Source: Liolophura sinensis
Lineage: Eukaryota > Mollusca > Polyplacophora > Chitonida > Chitonidae
Direction of reading: 5' to 3'
Length of the DNA: 60,000 bases
Assembly: GCF_032854445.1 (NCBI RefSeq)
Contig: NC_088299.1
Coordinates: forward strand, 19,215,608 to 19,275,607
In this document: positions 23,801 to 34,395 of the stretch, one piece after another
How the letters are laid out: each line of letters begins with the position of its first letter
Numbering within the stretch: the stretch's first letter is position 1
Notes under the pieces: model-generated
The model's input: only the letters and a program-made list of their open reading frames with translations
The model's database searches: none
What the model was told of the DNA's origin: nothing
Translations under genes and position numbers: made by a program

Positions 23801-26800
23801 GTCTTAAACACACCACCCACACACACATCGAACACCACAATGAAACCATAGTTCCATCACTATGCAGATGGTTGCTTCTAGATTTGTCTTAATCCTGAAT
23901 TGAATGTATTAAAATGAGAAAACTGAAAAAAGTCCCTAAGCCATTATTAAGGTAAATTCCTGTACAATATAAATTAATATAGCATGTATCCTTGCAAAAT
24001 ATTATAATATTCCAGAATAAAACACCAATATATTCAATTGCAATAGTTTTCAAATGCACGAAAATAGTATATTCATGTGTAATCAAGCGGACAGAGAATA
24101 TGTCAATATTTTCAGACACGGCTACGTATCCCATGGTTACCAAAGTTTACTGTGCTGAGTACCGGCATTGATACGACAATCTGTCAGAAATGTTTAAATG
24201 TAATCCTTGTAGGTAATCGAAACTATTGTTTTGTTGTTTTTTTTATATAGTCTTTATTTTGTGATCTTTGGGACCACATTAAGCCGTGACTTATACTGTC
24301 ACCCATTTGGTGAATACATCAGTTTGACAGATAAATAACTGTAAACTATTGTTCTCAAGCCCATGTGAAATCTATGTATGTACAGATATTTAAGTCCTTG
24401 TAGTTTAATTAATGTCGTACTTGCAATCTTTGCACACATCCAACGACAGTCGGTTTACCCCGAAGTAATCCACCTACTTCCTCCATATAGGTGTTTCGTT
24501 AACCCTTGCGTCACAGTCGAACTCACCAGGGAGACAAACATTATCTTACCGGATAACGGAAGTGACATCATCTGCTGCTCATGCGTATCTATGATCTGGT
24601 CGACCTTCACGGTTAGGAAGCTGTACAGTTTATCACAGAACGCTTGGATCGTTTTGGATGACGGGCCAATAACTGCAGTATCACCATTGTCGGAATTGTT
24701 AATGTTAAAACGGACAATATTGTTCTTGTCCGCAATTTTCTCGATGCGTTTTTTAAATAATTCACTCTGAGAGTCAGTAGTTCCATTGTCCATGCCGGAG
24801 TCAGTGCGGCTCTCTGAGTCTTCATCCCCCGTGATCAAGATAATCTCTCCCTGTGCACTGTCTTTCATCTCTTCTTGATGACCCAATGCCTTGTCTATAC
24901 ATGCCTCCAAGCCTACAATTGATTGATTCATTGATTTATTGACTTCATTGTTGTATAACACAAACTTGAAAGTAATTTGTTTAGCTTGGTCCAAATCTGT
25001 CAGCTTTTCACATTATTTAAAAGGTTACTGTGATGTTTATATGTCAGTTTTGTTCTGTACCTAACAGCTGGCCCTTGACTCTACCATCAAGCCAATGGTG
25101 GTTCCACTTCAATGAAATATACAACGGTATATTCTGACACGTATTCAACATTTTGTTCCACTGAAAATTAACGCGATTTGTTTTCCTTTGAAGTGCCATT
25201 TTTGATACAAATGGTATGAATGAATGAATGAATGAATGAATGGTGCATGGTATAGATGAATGAATGAATGATCATGCCTTATCGCCACATAGTGCATGGT
25301 ATGTATGAATGAATGAATGAATGATTATTGCTTATCACCACATAGTGCATGGTATGGATGAATGAACGATTATGGCTTATCACCACATAGTGCATGGTAT
25401 GGATGAATGAATGAATGATTATGGCTTATCGCCACATAGTGCATGGTATAGATGAATGAATGATTATGGCTTGTCGCCACATAGTGCATGGTATGTATGA
25501 ATGAATGAATGATTATGGCTTATCACCACATAGTGTATGGTATGGATGAATGAATGAATGATTATTGCTTATCACCACATAGTGCATGGTATGGATGAAT
25601 GAACGATTATGGCTTATCACCACATAGTGCATGGTATGGATGAATGAATGAATGATTATGGCTTATCGCCACATAGTGCATGGTATGTATGAATGAATGA
25701 ATGATTATGGCTTATCACTACATCGTCCATGGTATGCATTAGCTTCTTGATCGAATGTCGCCAATATACTGCCGAATTATTGCAACATGTACAAACTAGC
25801 GGACATCTGTAACATGGCAGGATTCACACCAGTTATTTGTAAGTTTGCAGTTATTTGTAAAGCTTCACACGTCAAACATATTCACATTAAATGTATGGTA
25901 CTTGTTGAATTATGTATGACAGCTACAGAGGGTAACAAACGACTAATGCTTCAGCGTCACCTCCTGGCTTTCCTTTCCCGCAACGAAGAAATATCAGTCA
26001 TGCGCATAGTTATTTCGTTTATTTAGAGTGAAAACAATGTCAGCACAGCACGATATACAAGATTCAGTAGTATCATTACTTACATGGTTTACAGTACTTC
26101 AAAACCAAGTCCTCCGGAAGTGCTGTTTTCATAAGTCGTACCATGTGATCTCTTGCTTTTATCCAGATTCCCCAAGTATCCTTTCCATCGTCATTTCTCT
26201 TTTCTTTTCTGATTGGCTGAAGCAAGTAAGCTTTTGATAAGTCGTCATATTTGAACCAGTCACCGAACATCTCTTTATCGGAGTCCTTTTCAACAACTTC
26301 TAGAAGTGCTAAATAGTCGCGCGACGCCATTTTGCTTGGCAAGGTTACGTCTCCAAGGTCATCGCCAAGAATTATCTAGATGAAAAGAAAAATATGTAGT
26401 CAAGAGAAGTGCGTCATCAAATGTATATTTAATTGTATATTTAAATCTTATTTATAATATCGACACTCTCGGTAAAACTGTTGGGATGAAGTAACATAGC
26501 TGATAGGTGATAAGTTACATTTCCTTCTTGTGTCATTCGTGAAGTATATCTCTGCCTTATCTGCAAATGATATTAAAGCTTGCATCAGTATTATCTTTCG
26601 AACATATGTATTATTAATAATGCTTGAAGCAATTATTAAAGCCGGCTATCTCGCGTAATCATCGTGGAAAGATGCGCTCATATATATTGTCAATAATTTA
26701 AAATGAGACATGATATGTTATATTTATCATTAGCCATAGGCTTCACAGGGAAAGTGACGATTGCCGTTCTCTCTCGTCACCTCGGGCTTCTCAGGTTATA

Positions 26801-29800
26801 TTTGTTTTATTACAGCGTAATAAAAATAATTACTGTATATTGACGCTTACCACATGAATCTGCTTAACGCCAAAGTCTAAGGTTCTCTTTAGGTATCGTG
26901 AAAACTCGTCTCTGTGAAACTCCAGGGGAACTAAATCACCCGAAACGCCAGTACTTAGGTCTACAATGTCAAGGTCGAACCCCTGTCCAGCGCAGTATGT
27001 CCTGAGTTTCACAGACAACTGGGACAGGAAAGTAACTCTCCTCCCGTCTGCAAAGAGACAAACACAACAGATATTTAAAATAAAGCACGTTTAGATTATT
27101 AATGTATGTCGCACATTGCCACGTGCTTGTAGGGATACAGCATTGATTCTGATTAGCTGGTGTGAGAGATAGTCAAGGCCAGGCTGTGCCAGGTATGGTA
27201 CATTTATTTGAGCGTGACTAAGGCTGCAAGAGTTAACCCAGTGAACACTATCTCCACTGTCAGCCAATCGGCTTCGATTCTGTATCCCTTTAAGTACTGT
27301 GGTAAGGGTATTCCATCAAACGCCTTCTTTCTTAAGCTTCTAAAATGTATAATGATTGCAGTATAAAGAAGCTTAAGTACGGAGTATTCAGAATTTCTGC
27401 GCGCTCTGCATCATAATGGCGTCTTGTTTCGTATTGCTCGGGTTTAAGGCCATGGTATGCACTGTATTCAATAACACAGCCTCACTGATTTACGTCATTA
27501 GGATATAAACTGGCATGGTACACTGATGGTGGAAGTTACAGGCGTGGAACGTGCGTTCTTCTGTGAAACGTTGGAAACTATAGCACGCTTCTCTATACAT
27601 TAATCCGTAATGAATTTCTGACTTTATATACTTTCTTAATCCTTTGCTGATTTGTGATGAACGTTGTCCTGGAAATTGGCCTCATAATTGTTTGTTTACC
27701 TGGAACATCCATTACTGTTGATGATTGCTATGTAAATGTTTATAATAACGTGAAGATTCACAGTAGGAATCAACTGCTAAGCAAAATGTTAATTTAGGTG
27801 GATAAGCAAAATATTCTAAAAACAATGTTCATGATCTGACTGAAATCTTGTTTAACTATCCGTATTAGTATCACATAAAAGATTATATCTAGAGAGTAAA
27901 GCCTTTAACACCAATGTGGTGGATGGTAAAGAGTTACATGTATCACGCGTGAAATTTGAATTTTTTCAATTTACTTCAGTTATAGGGTTAAATCTACATA
28001 TGCCAAAAACGTAGCATGTTCCCTAGCAACATGGCTTTAGCAGAATTAAATCAAAAAGCGCAGCGATGTTTAGTGCAATTTATATAAACTTATTCAAGAT
28101 CGCCCCTGTGAACGCCTATCCTATAAGGAAGTTTTCGAAACACTTTGGATGATATATGCGCGTTGGTTAAAAACTGTCTACGTGTTGCCCAACCAATAAT
28201 ATTGGTTAACGTGTTGACCAACCAGAAATGCTGGTTAACAACTGTCTTCGTGTTGCCGAACCAATAATGTTGGTTAACGTGTTGACCAACCAATGATGCT
28301 GGTTAACAACTGTCTACGTGTTGCCCAACCAATAATGTTACGTAGTGCTTATGTCATATGTTGTCGTATAAACAGCAATCCGGTCTCAGTCTTACATTAT
28401 GTACTTTCAGCACTAATCTGGGGGCCTTTTTTATCAGCTTTTTTTTACAGGAAGGGAGTTTTGTCCCTGTGCGGTGGACGGTGAAGTACCTTGCAGCTGT
28501 GTGTAGGTTGATATATCGAAGGTGAGCTTTTATGTGCGGATGCAAACACTTGGAAATTTGCTTAAAACCCTAATTTACCATTATCAAACTTGTACATAAA
28601 CTTGAGAGTGGCTGAACGTTCAAACATGAAGACTTATAGATGTATGTGGCTGTGATGTCTCCCGTCATTGCACGATATGTGAGTCACGGAGGCTTCAGGC
28701 CTGCAGAGTTAGATGTATGTGGCTGTGATGTCTCCCGTCATTGCACGACATGTGAGTCACGGAGGCTTCAGGCCTGCAGAGTTAGATGTATGTGGCTGTG
28801 ATGTCTCCCGTCATTGCACGACATGTGAGTCACGGAGGTTTCAGGCCTGCAGAGTTAGATGTATGTGGCTGTGATGTCTCCCGTCATTCGACGACATGTG
28901 AGTCACGGAGGCTTCAGGCCTGCAGAGTTAGATGTATGTGGTTGTGATGTCTCCCGTCATTGCACGACATGTGAGTCACGGAGGCTTCAGGCCTGCAGAG
29001 TTAGATGTATGTGGCTGTGATGTCTCCCGTCATTGCACGACATGTGAGTCACGGAGGCTTCAGGCCTGCAGAGTTAGATGTATGTGGCTGTGATGTCTCC
29101 CGTCATTGCACGACATGTGAGTCACGGAGGCTTCAGGCCTGCAGAGTTAGATGTATGTGGCTGTGATGTCTCCCGTCATTCCACGACATGTGAGTCACGG
29201 AGGTTTCACGCTGGCAGAGTTAGGGACGGCTCAGCACTCACACTCCAAAAAAAATCTGTTAATTTTAACGCAAAATATGTTGTCTGAGTGATGCTTGAAT
29301 GTATTCTGTCATTACGGCTCAATATCCTGTCATATTCAACATAATATCCTGTTGGTCTAATTGAATCTTTAAACTGAATTAATAGAATATGTATGTTACA
29401 TTTAACGGGACAATCTTCTGCAATATCAGAATACATTCTACCAGCACTGAGATAACAGACTTTATTGACCGCAGAACATTAACGTGTATGTTAATGTATA
29501 GGAATTTAATTTAATACCTTTTCCCTCACAATAGCTACTTGGATCCGAGCCAGATGGACAACTGTTCTCTTATAATACGTGGGTGCTACAATACAAGCTT
29601 GTCCAAAAATACAATTGTAGATGACAAAGCTTGGACCCGAAAGTTCTCCATTGGAGTGTGAGTCAAGTAAACGAGCCATGGTATTTCATGTGATACTCAC
29701 CCGAGCGTAACGAGTACAGAAACAGCTGTATGGTTCTCAGCGGAAGCTGCGTCTGGACGTCATGAACGTGTCCCATGAGAATTTTCTGTTGACGTTCTGG

Positions 29801-30065
29801 AAGAGACGCTATGCCCGCAGAAACCTGGAACGAGGGCATTGGTGACTTGGCGGGTTCCGTGGCATTAGGTGATGGCCCGATGTTCACCGGCGTTAGGGTC
29901 CGCTCCGGAGTAACTTCCTGTGTGACTGAGTGCTGCGGTGTCAAGGTCTGACCTTTGTCCTCTAACCTTGCGGAGGTCAGCTCTCTCTTGACCAGGACAG
30001 CCACTTCACTCGAGGAAGTCTCACTGATTTGCCGTCTGACGGGGACGTTGAGAGCTTTGTCTTCT
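17709..30065 (-). CDS. NACHT and WD-repeat protein, NWD1/NWD2-like (nine exons, both ends open)
   Basis: Minus-strand exons, 5' to 3': 29701-~30065, 26851-27047, 26084-26375, 24550-24912, 23235-23575, 22666-22854, 20528-22252, 19064-19248, 17709-17833. Every internal junction has AG/GT and matching phase, giving about 1260 codons. Domain order: a low-complexity Ser/Thr/Pro N-terminus; a DUF4062-like segment (QLFLYSLRSDGRRVTFLSQL, then FDLDIVDLSTGV); NACHT with Walker A GATGSGKTT and Walker B LLVILDGVDQC; the winged-helix/helical part with LGYLCRSRHGLTESELRDIL; HSSIADYFSGRWS and LPYHVFHSAG; then WD-type strands such as GDVALWNVKK and GSLMVWGLMDG. From the family these are STAND NTPases that switch on nucleotide binding; vertebrate NWD1 has been linked to androgen-receptor signalling. 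The natural start and the last WD repeats are missing from what I can see. Confidence 0.88.
17978..18125 (-). mobile_element. SINE copy, minus strand
   Basis: The reverse complement reads ggtttcctccgcccgaaata, ctgaccgccatcgtacaagt and gttcttcagtatgcc, then an aatcaaataaataaataaat tail. The core is the same as in the plus-strand copies. Confidence 0.65.
18177..18418. repeat. 40-bp minisatellite, six copies
   Basis: Exact 40-bp period: aagctggattggtgaagatt followed by acattgtcatgtaaaggtca. It lies in the NWD-like intron between 17833 and 19064. Confidence 0.95.
18432..18465. other. Perfect 15-bp stem hairpin with 4-base loop
   Basis: attattttgacgttt at 18432-18446 and aaacgtcaaaataat at 18451-18465 are exact reverse complements separated by ctat. 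Confidence 0.9.
18536..18985. repeat. 51-bp minisatellite made of three 17-bp subunits
   Basis: The unit is tgttgtactattgtata twice, then ttttctactgttattta. There are about 8 copies, nearly identical. Since 51 and 17 give no plus-strand stop codons, three long plus frames appear; they are repeat artefacts. Confidence 0.95.
19064..19248 (-). CDS. NWD-like WD-repeat exon
   Basis: It lies between TGTTACAG and CTCAG|GTGAGT, phase 0 in and 2 out. It encodes LIPGQVFKKWKPELNTTCLA, then GKSVVIGLEDGSLMVWGLMD, a clear WD blade. Confidence 0.85.
19249..20527. other. NWD-like intron
   Basis: AT-rich. Nothing recognised beyond a short cagacagacagacag tract near 20361 and a G-rich stretch near 20421. Confidence 0.6.
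20528..22252 (-). CDS. NWD-like large exon (helical region and first WD repeats)
   Basis: A single 575-codon exon, phase 0 at both ends, with acceptor TATCTTTCAG and donor AAG|GTAATG. The first half holds the post-NACHT region with LLGYLCRSRHGLTESELRDI and LPYHVFHSAG, positions conserved in vertebrate NWD1. The second half, from VTRVARIPDDADHVISLSEK onward, is WD-like, with blades ending ALWNVKK, SIYNLAS and LVWNLPERK. Confidence 0.92.
22666..22854 (-). CDS. NWD-like NACHT exon with Walker B
   Basis: 63 codons, phase 0 at both ends. PLLVILDGVDQCPRKD is the Walker B with its following NACHT acidic patch, and VKLIVSTRDS is the sensor-1-like strand. The acceptor GAACTAG is weaker than the others, and a short extra exon before it cannot be excluded. 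Confidence 0.88.
23235..23575 (-). CDS. NWD-like NACHT exon with P-loop
   Basis: It lies between TTATTTTCAG and ACCG|GTAAAT, phase 1 in and 0 out. It encodes VLVLTGATGSGKTTLMAKFA, the Walker A motif with the lysine and two threonines intact, preceded by a linker that ends RPGMIGRLQSYVESS. Confidence 0.92.
24550..24912 (-). CDS. NWD-like linker exon before the NACHT domain
   Basis: It lies between CAATTGTAG and ATCCG|GTAAGA, phase 1 in and out. It encodes an acidic, Ser-rich helical linker with FKKRIEKIADKNNIVRF and FLTVKVDQIIDTHEQQ. This part of NWD proteins varies between species. Confidence 0.8.
25200..25740. repeat. Compound (GAAT)n minisatellite, ~45-55-bp units
   Basis: About ten copies of gcttatcaccacatagtgca followed by tggtatgga and a variable number of TGAA repeats. 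Unit length differs with the GAAT count. It lies in the NWD-like intron between 24912 and 26084. Confidence 0.95.
26084..26375 (-). CDS. NWD-like N-terminal exon (DUF4062-like, second part)
   Basis: It lies between TTCATCTAG and CCAT|GTAAGT, phase 0 in and 1 out. IILGDDLGDVTLPSKMASRD followed by WFKYDDLSKAYLLQPI parallels the vertebrate NWD1 stretch running from LIGDQYG to YVLQ. Confidence 0.82.
26851..27047 (-). CDS. NWD-like N-terminal exon (DUF4062-like, first part)
   Basis: It lies between CTCTTTGCAG and ATGTG|GTAAGC, phase 1 in and 0 out. LRTYCAGQGFDLDIVDLSTG matches the family pattern of a cysteine-histidine-glycine helix followed by a VVDLRWG strand. Here the usual R-W is replaced by S-T. 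Confidence 0.82.
28155..28340. repeat. 68-bp tandem repeat, ~2.7 copies, internally palindromic
   Basis: Units read ttaacaactgtctacgtgtt, gcccaaccaataatgttggt, taacgtgttgaccaacc. aaccaataatgttggtt and ttggttaacgtgttgaccaa contain short inverted repeats, so each unit could fold. Confidence 0.9.
28637..29225. repeat. 73-bp minisatellite, eight copies
   Basis: Exact 73-bp period, beginning agatgtatgtggctgtgatg and ending caggcctgcagagtt. Copies differ at only a few sites. Confidence 0.96.
29701..30065 (-). CDS. NWD-like 5'-most exon found (boundary uncertain)
   Basis: The donor is CTCGG|GTGAGT (phase 1), matching the next exon. The end RTIQLFLYSLRSD is the first strand of the DUF4062-like fold. 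The rest is Ser/Thr/Pro-rich (TPERTLTPVNIGPSPNATEP) and likely disordered. The frame stays open to a stop just above 30070. GGTTATAG before 30065 is a candidate acceptor, but there is no clear initiator, so an upstream exon is likely. The 21-bp array begins right at this edge. Confidence 0.7.
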
Positions 30066-30074
30066 CTATAACCA

Positions 30075-30570
30075 CATTTACACTTTTACATTTACACCAT
30101 ATTTACAGGGGGTATTTACACTTATACAAGGGATATTTACACTTTTACAGGGGATATTTACACTTATACAGAGGATATTTACACCTATACAGGGAATATT
30201 TACACTTATACAGGGAGTGTCTTTTTTTACTTTTACGGGGGATATTTGCACTTCTACAGGGGGTATTTACAATCATATAGAGGATATTTACACTTGTACA
30301 GGGAATATTTACACTCATACAGAGGATATTTACACTTATACAGGGGGTATTTAGATCTACACAGAGGATATTTACACTTGTACAGGGAATATTTACACTC
30401 ATACAGAGGATATTTACACTTATACAGGGGGTATTTAGATCTACACAGAGGATATTTACACTTGTACAGGGGGTATTTACACTCATTCAGAGGATATTTA
30501 CACTTATACAGGGGGTATGTACACTCATACAAGGGATATTTACACTTATACAGGGATAATTTTACCTAGG
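30075..30570. repeat. 21-bp minisatellite, about 23 copies
   Basis: The unit is gatatttacacttatacaggg with variants (catacaga, ggtatttagatctacacaga). 21 is divisible by 3, so both strands show open frames with heptapeptide repeats (YRGYLHL). A higher-order 105-bp period is visible around 30290-30470. Confidence 0.95.
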
Positions 30571-33534
30571 GTTTAACAAATAGTAGTAATATACATGTGA
30601 ATTGAAGATAACAAAAATAAGTCTTGTTTGTTAATAGGCCGGCTTTATTTAATTCTCTGAAAACCCCCTCAACAAAGACTTGGTGCTCATGCAAAGATAC
30701 TAAGGATATTTTGTAAGTCTTGTCCCAAAATGAATACATGGGAATTTGGATGAATTATGAGGATGTGAGGATAAGTATGAAGCTAGTAACAAATTACAGG
30801 GAGGGGAGAATACGAAATGATGCACCCAGCCTGATATGACCCATTAAATACCATCTCAAAGCACATCCAACGCAATCAGAAAGACATTGTTCCTCAGTCT
30901 GTTATGTGTTATTTTACATCTATGAGTCATAGATTTAAACAGACATTCGTATACCAGCCGTCAACCAAAATGGACGTGCTGGGTCAATAATCACAAGACC
31001 AATTCCAAAAACTACGTTTTAGACAAAACCATCAAAGAAGTAAAAAAAAAATGTAAATATACAGCAAAATTAGGACGGAATTATGCAGATATGACGCTAA
31101 TAATAAACGCCTGTAACGGTAAAATGTGACACTGGGGACTTACTCTATCGGTCTGATGACGGGTTCGTCCCGGGTGGCAGCCCGGGTGGAACACCCTACA
31201 CCCATTCTTACACGTTGTAGTTCGCCGGTAGTCTGCGTCTCGTCATTCTATCGTCAGTGGCCTCGCTTCTGGAGAGGAGCTTAAGTTGGAAGAACCCGGT
31301 GATCGGTTGCTGATCATCCTCCGCCCATCATTAGCTGTTACCCCAACCAGAAGTTGATGAGATTCAGACGTATCGCGATTATCCCATGTTTTAATTTGAT
31401 TTTCACAGATTGATGTAATCAGTGTTTTACTGGCATGAGTCTTGAAGTGACTGGATAGGTGAGAATCATGTCATGAGTTCCCGCCACCCATGGGCTCTCA
31501 CCTCTTATATGGAGAGCTCTGGGGAGGGGCCTGTCATCACACCGTTGTCACAGGCGATCTGTTGTAGACTAACCTAACCACAGATTCCATAAGAAGTTCA
31601 GAGTCTGCAGTCCTACCTCGACAGGCCAAAATCAATTAGGTAAACTCGTTAATCCTGTAACTACACAACATACGCCATGAGTATCCAAAGTATCGGCAGC
31701 TTAATGAGCGATCGGACCTTTCTCTTGTTGGATTGTAAATATGCAAAGATAGTGTCTTGTTAGCCCTACCTGTGTACACAGCCTTGGAACACGTGTAGCC
31801 GAAGAATGGCACATCCCTTTGAAGCAAAACTGATTTGACGAGTATCCATTCAGCACACACGTTCCGTCTCGCTTATTAGCATTAGTAAGTTGGCACAATG
31901 TAGCTAGTCGTAATTCCTGTCGTAGTACGTGGTATCAGGTACTGCAATGCCCATTCTCCGATATACGAGACGTGCGTCTGTGGCTCCGACGGGTCTTGGC
32001 AGCTCCACATGCGGCCAGTTTGAAACGTATTGAGCAAAGAGGAACTGTTAGCATGGGTATCCCATACAGTCTTCCCATCAGCTATATACACGATGGGGCG
32101 GGTAAACTATCAATCTAAGCAGCACATTATTTATTTTGATTTGTACGGTTATTGATTGTGGGTCATAATGTTGTACAGTGACTACCCTTGCTCTCTGGCA
32201 ACCATCGACCTGCTACCTATATACTCCGCCATGCCCAGAGGTTCTAGTAGCTATTGGTTGATCAACACCTCGTTCGCCCTCGGCTTCGCTTACTAATCAG
32301 ATCGTTTTCCCCCAGGCAATCAGGTGTATTTGCAACTTACTCTATGTATGCCTGGATTTCTCTTACAAAACGCTGGACGACAGAATGAACTCTACCAGCG
32401 TCCACGCCCACCCGACTGTGTTCACCTAAGTGAACAATATATAGTGAGATATGCTTTTACCATTTATGGCGCTACGATGTAGATTGTTTTGCCTACCATA
32501 GGCAGCTCTATAAATCACAGAGTATTATCCATCGGTGGATCGATCACCTTGTCTGTTAAAGTTTTTGACATACCATTTCTCATTATGGGCCATAGGATCT
32601 TTACGGGATGTCTCAGCTGTTGCGAACTTTCACTTGTAGCTCTGTTTCGTATTATTTGTCGTCGCACCAAGGTCAATGCTAACCTTTTGTAATAATACAC
32701 GGAGCAAAATATTAGTTAATTAGTATCGCTGCTCCGTACATTACGTCAGAGTGTTCGGAGCTAATTAAATATCTGTTAATCAGTACCTTTGCTTCCCACA
32801 ATGTGTCAATGACAATGCATTTGCCAATTAGCATTATAAACTTTTGTCTGAAATAGACCACCTCGCCACGACATGGCTGAAATATTGCCCATGTAGCGTT
32901 AGGCCATAATCATTCATTCATTGTTCAAATTGGATTCAAATTTGCAAAGCAAATCCCAAGATTATACTCTTGTGCAAATGATTTTCCAACGGTTTTCTAA
33001 TTACGCTATTAGAGAGAATTCCTCTCTCGATCTGTAGATTAGCAGAATGGTCATGCGCAGTATAGCTGATGTTAGGAGTAGTTTTTAGGCCATCGTGTGA
33101 TCAACGAATTAAAGCATACACTGTTTGGAGAATCAAAACAAATCATGAAAGAAGAAAAGAAGACATTATTTACATGCTTGTAACCTGTGTAAAAGTAAGA
33201 AATATTTTTTAAAAAAAGGAAGATGGACCTACCTGCATTTGGCCTTGGACTGATATGTAGATCGGTATTTGATAAAGAGCCTGATTTGCTGGAAATTACT
33301 TACTTAAAAACTGGTTCATCCTGACCAGTTCCCGACTAGACATTTAAGACATGTTTTTTGGAGCGAACGTACTCACGTATCGGGGCTCTAAAACATATTT
33401 ATACTGTCAGATAAAATGATTTCACCAGACTGTTTGGACACAATTTAACCCGCCCAAAACAAGTTATTGTTGCGTCTAATTGGAAGAAACGACTGGACGA
33501 CGGAAGCCGATATTGTGGGCCTTTCCTGTCCCTC
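30571..33534. other. Gene-poor stretch
   Basis: It contains one copy of a dispersed repeat (30943-31100). A cysteine-bearing minus frame near 31765-31900 was examined and not accepted. No confident gene. Confidence 0.5.
30943..31100 (+). repeat. Dispersed repeat family, copy 1
   Basis: ccagccgtcaaccaaaatgg, then gggtcaataatcacaagacc and ggacggaattatgcag. Homologous copies lie at 50879-51060 and 52745-52915. Confidence 0.75.
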
Positions 33535-34395
33535 TCCGTGCATGGTTTACCTCGGGCACCCCGCTTTGTAAAAGGTCCGTGCATGGTTTACCTCGGGCAT
33601 CCCGCTTTGCCAAAGGTCCGTGCATGGTTTACCTCAGGCATCCCGCTTTGCCAAGGGTCCGTGCGTGGTTTACCTCGAGCACCCCGCTTTGTCAAAGGTC
33701 CGCGCATGGTTTACCTCGGGCACACCGCTTTGCCAAAAGTCCGTGCATGGTTTACCTCGAGCACCCCGCTTTGTCGAAGGTCCGTGCATGGTTTACCTCG
33801 GGCACCCCGCTTTGCCAAAGGTCCGTGCATGGTTTACCTCGGGCAGCCCGTTTTGCCAAGGGTCCGTGCATGGTTTACCTCGAGCACCCCGCTTTGTCGA
33901 AGGTCCGTGCATGGTTTACCTCGGGCACCCCGCTTTGCCAAAGGTGCGTGCATGGTTTACCTCGGGCACCCCGCTTTGCCAAAGGTGCGTGCATGGTTTA
34001 CCTCGGGCACCCCGCTTTGCCAAGGGTCCGTGCATGGTTTACCTCGGGCAGCCCGTTTTGCCAAGGGTCCGTGTATAGTTTACCTCGGGCACCCCGCTTT
34101 GCCAAAGGTGCGTGCATGGTTTACCTCTGGCACTCCGCTTTGCCAAAGGTCCGTGCATGGTTTACCTCTGGCACCCCGCTTAGTCAAAGGTCCGTGCATG
34201 GCTTACCTCAGGCATCCCGCTTTGCCAAAGGTCCGTGCATGGTTTACCTCAGGCATCCCGCTTTGCCAAGGGTCCGTGCGTGGTTTACCTCGAGCACCCC
34301 GCTTTGTCAAAGGTCCGCGCATGGTTTACCTCTGGCACCCCGCTTTGCCAAAGGTCCGTGCCTGGTTTACCTCGAGCACCCCGCTTTTTTAAACC
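33535..34395. repeat. 41-bp minisatellite, 21 copies, open in all three plus frames
   Basis: The unit is tccgtgcatggtttacctcg followed by ggcaccccgctttgccaaagg. 41 is not divisible by 3 and the unit has no plus-strand stops, so each of the three plus frames stays open (152-308 codons) and gives the same 41-residue peptide repeat. It is GC-richer than its surroundings. Confidence 0.96.

Larger units (their letters stand above)
27048..29700. other. Large NWD-like intron
   Basis: It holds a 68-bp array (28155-28340) and a 73-bp array (28637-29225). No exon was recognised on either strand. Confidence 0.6.

Noticed and set aside
28155-30570. CRISPR-like repeat arrays
   Set aside because: The arrays are contiguous tandem units without unique spacers, and the genome is a metazoan one.
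31700-32091. Minus frames with a DGTC-x9-C-x4-C pattern that recalls ADAM/ADAMTS cysteine-rich regions
   Set aside because: The motif is short, the two adjoining frames are out of phase, and no metalloprotease exon was found nearby.
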